Shown piece by piece: positions 57,701-64,000 of a stretch of 64,000 nt of DNA. Every line of letters starts with the position of its first letter. Position 1 is the stretch's first letter. A model generated the notes under the pieces. That model saw only the letters and a list, made by a program, of their open reading frames with translations. It was not told where the DNA came from and made no database searches. Origin of the DNA: Melittangium boletus DSM 14713 (GTDB lineage: Bacteria > Myxococcota > Myxococcia > Myxococcales > Myxococcaceae). The stretch lies in contig NZ_CP022163.1 in assembly GCF_002305855.1 (NCBI RefSeq), forward strand, positions 5,456,292-5,520,291, written 5' to 3'. A program made the position numbers and the translations under genes.

Positions 57701-58075
57701 GACGCGAAGCGGCGGTTGCGCGTGCTGCTCGTGGAGGACGACGAGGACATCCGCGCCTCGGCCTACGAGCTGCTGGGCATGCTCGGGCACGACGTGGTGG
57801 CGGTGTCGAGCGCGGAGGAGGCCAGTGAGGTGCTGACGGTGGACTCCTTCGAATTGCTCTTCACGGATGTGACCCTGCCGGGCAGGTCCGGCGTGGAGTT
57901 CGCGCGCGAGGCGGTGCGGCTCAAACCAGGGCTGCGGGTCCTCATCGCCTCGGGGCATGGAAGCGCGGCGCTCTCCGCCGAGGACACGCTCCGCCTGGGC
58001 GCGGTGGTCCTGCCCAAGCCCTATGCGCTGTTCCAACTCCAGAAGGCCCTGGAGCAGGTGTCGGCGTCGCTCTGA
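54722..58075 (+). CDS. soluble PAS/GAF hybrid histidine kinase with two receiver domains
   Basis: A 1117-residue cytoplasmic hybrid kinase. Domains in order: PAS (about 45-165, ending VGIAEDITERRR), PAS_3 (180-300, VMIDIHERKG), GAF (320-460, SLINVPLMEHGRLVAVLLL), coiled coil, PAS (490-600, YGVGRDITEQRLIEEELRQSQK), HisKA with GGVAHDFNNLLQVISGN (His616), HATPase_c (FFTTKPEGRGTGLGLSM), and two receivers with LLFTDVVMPG and LLFTDVTLPG. ATG 54722 is used; ATG 54710 is equally possible as neither has a clear ribosome site. No DNA-binding output is present, so it probably hands phosphate to a separate regulator. Confidence 0.88.
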   Translation: MTALSDTQKFLEAEISRLRGLLQRAGLDADGEPFPRDHEPQAVLDDQERLSRLAQGAGGIGVFSLDLTTRLMAVTPAYCRLFGLAPVAVLPAELIDTLVVPEAPSMPSSLERRAGSRGGLVAEFQIRQPRTGALRWIARRAEYVRDAEGRPVRLVGIAEDITERRRIEDALRDANERMQLALNSDVVIGTWVWDIPNDRLIADARFARFLGLDVEEAARGLPLEVVVRAIHPEDRARVEAMIAKTVRLGSPYRAEYRLRHADGGYRWLEASGHCELSSEGRPRRFPGVMIDIHERKGGELRLAALVEVGDRLRDLETTFDIASTAMDVVGPLMGCVRAAYGTIDASRRVIEVQRDWVARPDVVSMAGRHSFDDHGVHLEHLQRGETVVIPDVEKDPRTARLAANFLALEVRSLINVPLMEHGRLVAVLLLHDPRVRDWSEDEIDFLRNIADRIWATSERFRVLAELREANEELERRVAQRTRERDRVWKISQELLGVMDARARLLSVNPAWSAVLGWREDELVGATPALLEAEGGPSMRAELEQLTASDSTRRFETSLRHKNGSVRHLSWTVVLVAEEGLVYGVGRDITEQRLIEEELRQSQKMEAVGKLTGGVAHDFNNLLQVISGNLQLLQRDVTDNERALRRVRNAIGSVNRGAKLASQLLAFARRQPLQPLVLDLGRLVRGMDDLLRRSLGDDVQVEAIIAGGLWNTFADPNQLENVILNLAINARDAMGGSGTLTLEVDNALLDDDYARLHPEVAPGAYVMLAVSDTGSGMSPEVMERAFEPFFTTKPEGRGTGLGLSMVYGFVKQSGGHVELRSELGRGTTFKLYLPRTHQAETQLPEVLSGPVEGGTETILVVEDDVEVRATAVDILTELGYRVLKAVDGQSALSLLRRGAAVDLLFTDVVMPGPVRSPELARQAQALLPDLEVLFTSGYTENAIVHGGRLDPGVHLLGKPYRSEELARKVRQLLDQRAQRRMAQTPPTPEPAREPDAKRRLRVLLVEDDEDIRASAYELLGMLGHDVVAVSSAEEASEVLTVDSFELLFTDVTLPGRSGVEFAREAVRLKPGLRVLIASGHGSAALSAEDTLRLGAVVLPKPYALFQLQKALEQVSASL

Positions 58076-58118
58076 GTCATTCGCGGGGGGCTTCACCCAC
58101 CGCTGGCCTTGAATCGAC

Positions 58119-59231
58119 TCAGCTGGGCTGGACGACGTAGGTGGACGTCAGCTTGTCGTGGAGCGTCTGTCCGCGCCGGTCGAAGAGGGCCATCCAGAAT
58201 CCGGCGAGGAAGAACCCGAAGGACACACTGGCGAGCAGGGCGCGCACGACGGCGCGGCCCGGGGCGGGGGCCATGCCTCGCGTGTCCACGAGCCTCAAGC
58301 CGAGCAGCCGACGGCCCAGGGTCCGGCCATTCCAGAGGAAGGCGGACACGGCGCAGTACACGAGCGACAGCACGAGCAGGAGCACGATGCCGGGGATGAG
58401 CACGGACTGGAGCGCGCGGACTTGAAGGAGGAACGCGTCGAGTCCGGTGAGGGTCGTCTGGGACTTGTGCACGCCAGCCACCGACGAGGCGAGCAGGAGG
58501 TAGAGCGCGACGATGCCCGCGATGGCGCCGGTGTCGATGCTGAAGGCCAGCAACCGGCGCCAGAGCGAGGCCGGACGTGCGTGGACCTCACCGCTCGCCG
58601 CCTCCGGGGCCGGAGCGGGCTTCGCCTTGGCGGGGGCCGGAGCGGCCTGCCTGGCGGTGGGCGTAGGAGCCGGAGTGGGCACGGGGCTCACGGGCGCGGC
58701 GGTATGGAGCGGCAGGGTATCGGGAGCGTCCTCGTCGACGTCGACGGAGAAGGATGCCTCTTCCTCGGGGGCCTCGGGAGCGAACACGGGAAGGCCCGGC
58801 GCGGGTGCGGCTCGCGGCGGCATGACGGGCAGTCCCGGAGCTCCGGGCTGACGCATGACCGCGGGACTGGCCTGCGGAGCGGTGGACGGAGCCGCGACGC
58901 CGGGACGCGCGACCGCGGCGGGCGGCGGCCTGGGCGCGGGGACCATCGGCGCGACGTTGCGCACGGTCGGCGGCGCTGGCGTCTGGGGCCGCGGCGCGGG
59001 AAGCATGCCGGGCGGCGTGGCGGGACGCGCGATCATCCCGGGCGGCAGGGCCTGTTCTCCCGGTAGCGTGGGCACCTCCGACGCATCCCGCTCCGAGCGG
59101 CGACGGTCGATGTGGATTTCCCTATCCAACATGGCGGGCACGGCCCGGCTGGCGGGCTGGGACGCGGCGGCGCAGGCGGGGCACTCCCCCACGGGCGGCA
59201 GCGCGGCTCCGCACTTCAGGCACTTGGACAA
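58119..59231 (-). CDS. zinc-ribbon and RDD-family membrane protein
   Basis: A 370-residue protein. The N-terminus MSKCLKCGAALPPVGECPACA is a CxxC...CxxC zinc ribbon. A Pro/Ala-rich acidic linker of about 190 residues follows. The C-terminal RDD domain starts ASLWRRLLAFSIDTGAIAGI and has three to four membrane segments and the conserved NGRTLGRRLLGLRLVD...FDRRGQTLHDKL. RDD proteins are poorly defined inner-membrane proteins; some act in ion transport. The last residues STYVVQP are typical. Confidence 0.85.
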   Translation of the reverse strand: MSKCLKCGAALPPVGECPACAAASQPASRAVPAMLDREIHIDRRRSERDASEVPTLPGEQALPPGMIARPATPPGMLPAPRPQTPAPPTVRNVAPMVPAPRPPPAAVARPGVAAPSTAPQASPAVMRQPGAPGLPVMPPRAAPAPGLPVFAPEAPEEEASFSVDVDEDAPDTLPLHTAAPVSPVPTPAPTPTARQAAPAPAKAKPAPAPEAASGEVHARPASLWRRLLAFSIDTGAIAGIVALYLLLASSVAGVHKSQTTLTGLDAFLLQVRALQSVLIPGIVLLLVLSLVYCAVSAFLWNGRTLGRRLLGLRLVDTRGMAPAPGRAVVRALLASVSFGFFLAGFWMALFDRRGQTLHDKLTSTYVVQPS

Positions 59232-59354
59232 CGGTTCCTCCAGGCTGAAGAAGGCTGTAGCACCATGAAACGCCTTCCCCGAGCCGGGAGCAAGAAAACG
59301 GCCGGACGCCCGGGTTCCCCTGCCTGGAGAGCCCTGGGCGAAGGGCTCCTGAGC

Positions 59355-59621
59355 TCAGGCGTAGTAGTGCTTGCGCGAGATGAGGTGGATCCCCACGGCG
59401 ACCAGGAGCGACCCGATGAGGGCCAACACGATGCCCAGGGGGCTGAGCGTCGACAGGACACCGTGCGCGTCGATGGAGGCGCCGGCGAGCCCTCCCACGG
59501 CTCCTCCCAACATGCCCAACAGCCCGCTTGCCGGCAGACCTACCCGCGTCGTCGTTGGCATCGCCACGAAGGCGAGCACTCCCACGATGAGTCCGATGAA
59601 GACATAAGCGAACATGGCCAT
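59355..59621 (-). CDS. GlsB/YeaQ/YmgE-family small membrane protein
   Basis: An 88-residue protein of three hydrophobic segments: FAYVFIGLIVGVLAFVAMP, a Gly-rich GLLGMLGGAVGGLAGA, and a C-terminal IVLALIGSLLVAVGIHL. The pattern and size are those of the transglycosylase-associated/GlsB family of stress-linked inner-membrane proteins. GGGAGAT lies before the ATG. Function is not well known for the family. Confidence 0.8.
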   Translation of the reverse strand: MAMFAYVFIGLIVGVLAFVAMPTTTRVGLPASGLLGMLGGAVGGLAGASIDAHGVLSTLSPLGIVLALIGSLLVAVGIHLISRKHYYA

Positions 59622-59704
59622 GGGTGAATCTCCCTTGTGAGAACCTAGGGATGGAGACCCGGGCCGGGCAGCCGACGGGCGGCGAGGGCCTTTCCGCCTG
59701 ACCT

Positions 59705-60439
59705 CTAGCCGAGTTCCCCATCCAGATACGCCATGACCGCGAGCGCGGCGAGCGCGGCTGTCTCCGTGCGAAGGATGCGGCGGCCCAGGGTGACGGGCCG
59801 GGCACCGAGCGCCTGGAGCGTCGCCACCTCCTCGCGCGCCAGCCCTCCCTCGGGGCCGATGACGAGGGCCACGGGCACTCCCGGGGCGCAGGCACGGAAG
59901 GCCTCGCCGAGGGGCGTGGCGGACTCCTCCTCATCGAGCACCAGCAGGGCGGTGCCCGGGGCGAGCACGCGCGTGGCCTCGGCGAGTGGGCGCGGTGGAT
60001 GCACATGGGGCACGTCGTTGCGACGGCACTGCCGGGCCGCTTCCTCGACGATCTTCATCCACCGCGCGGTGCGGTCCTCGGCGCGTTTGGGGTCGAGCTT
60101 CACCACGCTGCGCGCGGTGGCCACGGGGTGGAAGGCGGCGGCGCCCAGCTCCGTGCCCTTCTGCAGGACCCACTCCAGCTTGTCGCCCTTGGGCAGTCCC
60201 TGGAGGATGTGCAGCTCGCGCGAGGCGGGGGCCCGCCGGGCCTCTCCGAGCGTCAGGCGCACCGCGTCCTCCTCCACGGCCACCACGCGCGCGTCGAAGG
60301 CCCGGCCCGCGCCGTCGAAGACCTCGAGCGCGTCCCCCTCGCCGAGCCGCAACACGTGCAGCAGGTAGTGGCGCCGGTCACCCGAGAGGGTCACCTCGGT
60401 GGGAGCGCTCTCCGGGAGCGGGACGAGGAGTCGGACCAC
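59705..60439 (-). CDS. rsmE: 16S rRNA (uracil-1498-N3)-methyltransferase
   Basis: A 244-residue SPOUT-class methyltransferase that modifies U1498 of 16S rRNA. The N-terminal PUA-like part has HYLLHVLRLGEGDALEVFDG. The SPOUT knot carries LVIGPEGGLAREEV and LGRRILRTETAALAAL, the two conserved SAM-binding loops. QGLPKGDKLEWVLQKGTELG is also typical. The length is normal. Confidence 0.94.
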   Translation of the reverse strand: MVRLLVPLPESAPTEVTLSGDRRHYLLHVLRLGEGDALEVFDGAGRAFDARVVAVEEDAVRLTLGEARRAPASRELHILQGLPKGDKLEWVLQKGTELGAAAFHPVATARSVVKLDPKRAEDRTARWMKIVEEAARQCRRNDVPHVHPPRPLAEATRVLAPGTALLVLDEEESATPLGEAFRACAPGVPVALVIGPEGGLAREEVATLQALGARPVTLGRRILRTETAALAALAVMAYLDGELG

Positions 60440-60511
60440 GAGTGGGGATGCCTCCAGCGGGGGTGGGGGAGGGACTTCATCAGGAAGCCGCTCCTCCCAC
60501 CAGGACCGGAT

Positions 60512-61753
60512 TCAGTGCCGCGGGGCTCGCAGCTCGAAATCGGCGACGGACGGCAGGTGATCCGACGCATCGGTGGAGTGGTCCACCTCGAGCAGCACGG
60601 GCTCCAGCTCGCGCGAGGCGAAGAAGGTGTCGAAGCGCTTGCCGGTGGCGGGCACGACACCGGCGCCGTCGGGCAGGGAGTTGAGGGTGGACATGTCCGC
60701 CACGTCCTGCAGGCGCATCCACATCGCCGAGTGCTTGGGATACTGGCCATTCACGAGCATCTCGCGCGCCTCGTCCGGGCTCATGAGCGAGCCGTCCGGC
60801 ATGCGCACCCGCAGCTCCCGGGCCCGGCGGAGGGGATCCGGCAGCTCATGCTCGAGCGCGTGGAGCGCGCGCCGCACGCGCACGTCGGCGATGTTGCCCA
60901 CGCCCCAGTCGCCCACGCTCGGGTGGACGTCGCCGTAGCGCGACTCATAGTCGAGCACCGTCTCGGTGGGCTCGTGCTTGCGCAGGGGGTTGGGCAGCAG
61001 CGAGTAGTGCTGCTTGACGTTGATGTTGGCGTTGAAGTCGCCCAGGGCGATGGAAGGCACGCCCTCGCGTGCGTGCACGAGCGCCTGGAGCTGCCAGAGC
61101 TGGCCGGCGTTGATGCCGCTGTCACCCAGGGAGTGGTGCACGTTGTAGAGCGCCACCGGGTGGCCGTGCAGGTCGATGAGCGCGAAGAGGGCGCCCCGGT
61201 CCTCGTCCAGCTCGCCCATGAAGCCCTGGCGCGTGGCGGCGGCGGCGCGGGCCTCGGCGGGGAAGTCATAGGTGAAGTGCGCCGCCTCCAGGAGCGGGTA
61301 ACGGCTGAGGATGGCCTTGCCATTGACCACGGGCCCGTCGAGGTCCCGGCCCTGGTAGGCCACGTGGAAGCCGTAGTCCCGCGCGAGCTCCATGGCGGTG
61401 GGTTGACTCGCCTCCTGGAGGGCGATGACGTCCGGCATCCGCCCACTGCCCTCGAGCGTGGCGAAGTAGGCCTCCAGCAACGCCCGGCGCTCTCCACCCA
61501 GCAGGATGTTGTACGTCATCACCCGCAGGAGCCCGTCCCGGGGGGGCCGGGGGCTGGGGTGATGCACCAGCAGGGTGACGCCGCTGCCCAGCAGCCGGGG
61601 TCCCGTGGCGGGTGGAAGCGCGTCGAAGCCCTGGAAGACGTGGATGGGCTCGCGGTGCGGCAGGTGGGTGGGTGGCGCGACGGGAACGCCGTCGATGATG
61701 CCCCGCCCGAAGGGGAGACGGTCCAAGAGTCGAGAAAGGGCCTGTCCTGGCAT
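60512..61753 (-). CDS. endonuclease/exonuclease/phosphatase-family enzyme
   Basis: A 413-residue protein with the metal-dependent EEP fold. Its motifs are MTYNIL, IALQEASQ (catalytic Glu), YNVHHSLGDSG, LGDFNANIN (Asp/Asn) and SDHLPSVADF (Asp-His near the C-terminus). Substrates in this superfamily range from DNA to phospholipids and inositol phosphates, and none is indicated here. The N-terminal 75 residues are not part of the core and contain no signal peptide. It lies 72 bases upstream of rsmE on the same strand. Confidence 0.82.
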   Translation of the reverse strand: MPGQALSRLLDRLPFGRGIIDGVPVAPPTHLPHREPIHVFQGFDALPPATGPRLLGSGVTLLVHHPSPRPPRDGLLRVMTYNILLGGERRALLEAYFATLEGSGRMPDVIALQEASQPTAMELARDYGFHVAYQGRDLDGPVVNGKAILSRYPLLEAAHFTYDFPAEARAAAATRQGFMGELDEDRGALFALIDLHGHPVALYNVHHSLGDSGINAGQLWQLQALVHAREGVPSIALGDFNANINVKQHYSLLPNPLRKHEPTETVLDYESRYGDVHPSVGDWGVGNIADVRVRRALHALEHELPDPLRRARELRVRMPDGSLMSPDEAREMLVNGQYPKHSAMWMRLQDVADMSTLNSLPDGAGVVPATGKRFDTFFASRELEPVLLEVDHSTDASDHLPSVADFELRAPRH

Positions 61754-61844
61754 GGGTCCTCGGCTGGAATGGGCTCTTGCGCGCGGTGGAATGACTGCCT
61801 TCCCACAATCTCTGGCGCGCCGGGCGTCCCGCCAACCCGGCCAG

Positions 61845-61861
61845 CCCTCCCCTCGGGAGGG
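61845..61861. other. GC-rich hairpin between two minus-strand genes
   Basis: CCCTCCC and GGGAGGG pair around a 3-base loop CTC, 30 bases past the stop of the Mpo1-like gene. There is no T-run, but in very GC-rich genomes such stems may slow polymerase. This is weakly supported. Confidence 0.3.
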
Positions 61862-61891
61862 GAGGCGGCGGAGCGAGCCCTCGGGCGGATC

Positions 61892-62380
61892 CTACCGGAC
61901 CGGTTGAGGCGTCCCGGATTCCCGGGGAGCGAGCGCGTAGTCCCCCGTGAGCACGGCCACGAAGAAGAGCGGCCCCACGAGCGCGTGCACCATGTTGGTG
62001 AGGAAGGACGGGGACTTCTTCTCCCAGACGGAGTGTCCGGCGAGCTGCACGAGCCATCCGCCCACGGCGAGGGCGATGACGGCCCAGACGGGCAGCAGCC
62101 GGCCGAGCGGGATGCACAGCAGCATGGCGGCGGACACGAGCGCTCCCAGCTTCGGGTCGGCCCTCAGGTACCAGGCCGTGGCGAGCAGCCAGACCCCGGG
62201 GGCGAGCGTGAGCACGCCTCCCGGAAGTTGCGGCACGGACGCGAGCCTCACCCAGTCCAGCATGGCGACGATGTGCAGGACGATGAGGGGGATGGCGATC
62301 TTATGGGTGAGCCGGTTGGTGGGATGCTGGTGGGAGGAGGCGTACTCGTCGAAGAGGGCCCGCGTGCGTGGATTCATCAT
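61892..62380 (-). CDS. Mpo1-like (DUF962) membrane protein
   Basis: A 162-residue membrane protein of the DUF962 family, which includes yeast Mpo1, an iron-dependent dioxygenase in the alpha-oxidation of 2-hydroxy fatty acids. The conserved His motifs are all present: SSHQHPTNRLTHKIAIPLIV near the N-terminus, and QLAGHSVWEKKSPSFLTN and HALVGPLF near the C-terminus. About four membrane segments. Enzyme activity in bacteria is inferred from the conserved His. It begins 9 bases before the PrmA stop, so the two are likely in one operon. Confidence 0.85.
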   Translation of the reverse strand: MMNPRTRALFDEYASSHQHPTNRLTHKIAIPLIVLHIVAMLDWVRLASVPQLPGGVLTLAPGVWLLATAWYLRADPKLGALVSAAMLLCIPLGRLLPVWAVIALAVGGWLVQLAGHSVWEKKSPSFLTNMVHALVGPLFFVAVLTGDYALAPRESGTPQPVR

Positions 62381-62389
62381 GGGAGGAGT

Positions 62390-63259
62390 CTAACCCCGGT
62401 GGAAGTCCAACCGCACCCACTCGCCCTGCTGGGCTCCCGCTTCCGCCACCAGACCGAGCTTCACGTACGCGGCCTCCACCTCGGCCTTCTGGTGCGCGAG
62501 CACGCCCGCGAGCAAGAGCCGGTCCTTCACGTGGGCGGTGATGAGCGGCGCCAGCTCGATGAGCGTGTTGGCGAGGATGTTGGCCACCACCAGGTCGAAG
62601 GGGCCCTGGACCGACTCCAGCGACTTGCCGGACAGCTCCAGCTCCGGGGTCGCGTTCACCTCGGCGTTCTCCCGCGCCAGCTCCACGGAGACCGGATCGT
62701 TGTCCGTGCCCACCACCCGCCCGGCTCCCAGCTTCTTCGCGGCGATCGCCAGCACCCCCGTGCCCGTGCCCACGTCCAGCACGCTCGCTCCCGGGTGTTC
62801 CGCCATGTAGGTGTCCACCGCACCCAGGCACAGCGAGGTGGTGGGGTGGTCGCCGGTGCCAAAGGCCATCTTCGGCTCGATGACGAGCCGCACCCGGTCC
62901 GCCGGAGCGTTCGGCACGTCCCAGGGAGGGCCCACCCAGAGCCGCCCCACCTGCACGGACTTGATGTGGGCCTTCCAGGCGTTGCTCCAGTCTTGTTGGA
63001 GCTCCTCCGCCAGTTGCAGCCGCGCCCTGGGGAACGCCTGGGCGACTTCCTCGCGGGCCTCGCTGGCCGTGGCCGCGTCCTCGAAGTAGGCCACGAGGAT
63101 GGCTTCCCCCGCGACGGGGGCCCGGACTCCGGGCATGACTGGCGCCTCTCGATCCCGCACTTCCAGTCCCATGATGCCCAACTCGTGCAGTAGATCCTGC
63201 GCCGCTTCCGACTCCGCCTCCGGCAGATCCACCGTGAGGGTCTGATACGTCCCCGTCAT
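62390..63259 (-). CDS. prmA: ribosomal protein L11 methyltransferase
   Basis: A 289-residue enzyme that trimethylates several sites of ribosomal protein L11. The substrate-recognition N-terminal domain is followed by the linker and catalytic domain with PKMAFGTGDHPTT, motif I SVLDVGTGTGVLAIAA, the acidic TDNDP and VANILANTLIEL (the NPPY-like loop). The length is normal. It is first of a minus-strand run that includes the Mpo1-like gene. Confidence 0.94.
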   Translation of the reverse strand: MTGTYQTLTVDLPEAESEAAQDLLHELGIMGLEVRDREAPVMPGVRAPVAGEAILVAYFEDAATASEAREEVAQAFPRARLQLAEELQQDWSNAWKAHIKSVQVGRLWVGPPWDVPNAPADRVRLVIEPKMAFGTGDHPTTSLCLGAVDTYMAEHPGASVLDVGTGTGVLAIAAKKLGAGRVVGTDNDPVSVELARENAEVNATPELELSGKSLESVQGPFDLVVANILANTLIELAPLITAHVKDRLLLAGVLAHQKAEVEAAYVKLGLVAEAGAQQGEWVRLDFHRG

Positions 63260-63512
63260 GTCACCCTTCTCCTGCCTGTCGCTGCTCTCCGGAAGATGCC
63301 GGGATGGCTGCAGCGGAGGAAGAAATTTTCGAGCCGGACCGCATCACCTCCCAGGTCCTACAGCGAGCGGGCGGACGATGCGATATTTCCCTTTGGAATT
63401 TACGGTAAGCTGCTCCCTCTGGAGACCAATAAGAGCCCACCGCAGTCCAGCGTTTTTTGTGTCCGCGCATGATTCAGGTTGGAGTGTGGCTCCGCCCTCG
63501 GGGCACCTGACG
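63260..63512 (+). promoter_or_regulatory. intergenic region between prmA and the pilin-like gene
   Basis: A 253-base divergent gap. It has an AT-rich core at about 63378-63412 (GATATTTCCCTTTGGAATTT) and a T-run at 63450-63459 (GTTTTTTG), unusual for this GC-rich sequence. It should hold the promoters of both genes. Exact elements, including any sigma-54 site, could not be assigned. Confidence 0.4.
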
Positions 63513-64000
63513 ATGAAATCCCCTATGAAGCGAACCCGTCGCAACACTGGCTTCACCATTGTCGAGATGGCCACCGTGGTGGGCATCATCGCGGTGCTCG
63601 CCGCGCTCTCGTACGCCGCACTGGAGGTGCTGCCTCAGCGCACGCGCCTGACGGGTGGCGCGCTCGAGTTCTCCGCCGTCATCTCCAGCGCGCGCTCGCA
63701 CGCCTATGGCCGCAATCAGCGCGTGGCGGTGATTCTCAACGCGGATGGGCCCAACCTGGGCGATCCCATCCGGTACTGGGTGGTGGTGGATAACTGGTCC
63801 AACCTGATCCAGACGCTCGCGGCGAATCCGGACTGGCAGACGCTCAATGACCTGAAGCCCGGTGCGCCGGCGCCCGCGGGCTCGTCGTACACGGTCTTTG
63901 ACTCTGGCAACTTCAACGCCTCGGTGCGCGTGCTCAACATGGGCTTCGCGAGTGCCGTCACCGGGGTGAAGGCCAAGGGTTGTAAGGAGGCACTGACCGA
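63513..64000 (+). CDS. type IV pilin/GspH-like minor pseudopilin (partial, runs off the end)
   Basis: ATG 63513 opens a frame that stays open to the window end (about 162 residues seen). It begins MKSPMKRTRRNTGFTIVEMATVVGIIAVLAAL. The basic leader followed by G|FTIVE is the prepilin-peptidase and N-methylation site, with Glu5 and a hydrophobic helix behind it. The size and the later VAVILNADG strands suit GspH/FimT-type minor pseudopilins of type IV pilus or type II secretion systems. An alternative ATG at 63525 would give a shorter leader. More pilus genes may follow outside the window. Confidence 0.8.
   Translation, partial: MKSPMKRTRRNTGFTIVEMATVVGIIAVLAALSYAALEVLPQRTRLTGGALEFSAVISSARSHAYGRNQRVAVILNADGPNLGDPIRYWVVVDNWSNLIQTLAANPDWQTLNDLKPGAPAPAGSSYTVFDSGNFNASVRVLNMGFASAVTGVKAKGCKEALT

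Noticed and set aside
59999..63193. 1064-residue plus-strand open frame opposite rsmE to prmA
   Set aside because: It runs antisense through four well-supported genes and their gaps. Its composition is that of a shadow frame.

Overview
The window is very GC-rich, densely coded DNA with strong GC bias at third codon positions. The gene content (two SitA-like polymorphic toxins with immunity genes, several NtrC-type sigma-54 activators, GspE-N/HEAT and J-domain/DUF4388-like mosaic proteins, many STAS-like orphans, a WS/DGAT) points to a myxobacterium, most likely of the Cystobacter/Archangium group. That placement is an inference from gene families. No rRNA, tRNA, CRISPR array or replication origin was seen, and no gene-free stretch exceeds about 300 bases.

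Layout. 1-977: end of an unidentified gene, a small orphan and a PRC-barrel-like protein. 978-6703 (minus): a heavy-metal RND efflux operon in the order outer-membrane channel, adaptor lipoprotein, pump. 6881-14285: an accessory island. Two toxin-immunity cassettes (A and B) share identical toxin bodies and near-identical immunity tails. They differ only in a central module of about 0.5 kb that covers the toxin tip and the immunity N-terminal half. Between them lie a broken copy of the 3' end of a sigma-54 regulator gene, an IS66 transposase remnant and a GmrSD-like (DUF262 plus HNH) candidate restriction gene. 14298-18707 (minus): purF, a histidine kinase and the intact sigma-54 regulator, the last two coupled by ATGA. 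18856-24620: ceramidase-like protein, YhbY, a GYF/J-domain/TPR mosaic protein, a secreted Cys-repeat protein and a TSUP transporter.

24631-31834 (minus): a probable acyl-CoA carboxylase operon (carboxyltransferase, RutE-like nitroreductase, unknown protein, biotin carboxylase, biotin carrier, DUF1877 fusion). 31929-39875: mostly orphans (secreted protein, BNR-type membrane protein, three small STAS-like proteins), an oligopeptidase A and a YhhQ-like transporter. 39897-46361 (plus): a 1021-residue homologue of plant methionine S-methyltransferase, a PRMT-like methyltransferase, a secreted Cys-rich protein and a WS/DGAT. 46368-54528 (minus): GspE-N/HEAT protein, histidine kinase, a less GC-rich pair of lipoproteins (one JAMM-like), an NtrC regulator and RsgA. 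54722-58075: a large hybrid kinase. 58119-63259 (minus): zinc-ribbon/RDD protein, GlsB-like protein, RsmE, an endonuclease/phosphatase-family enzyme, an Mpo1-like protein and PrmA. 63513-end: a type IV pilin-like protein that runs off the window.

The most noteworthy region is 6.8-14.8 kb. It looks like a tandem duplication in which toxin tip and immunity head have been swapped as one unit, with a candidate phage-defence gene at the duplication joint.
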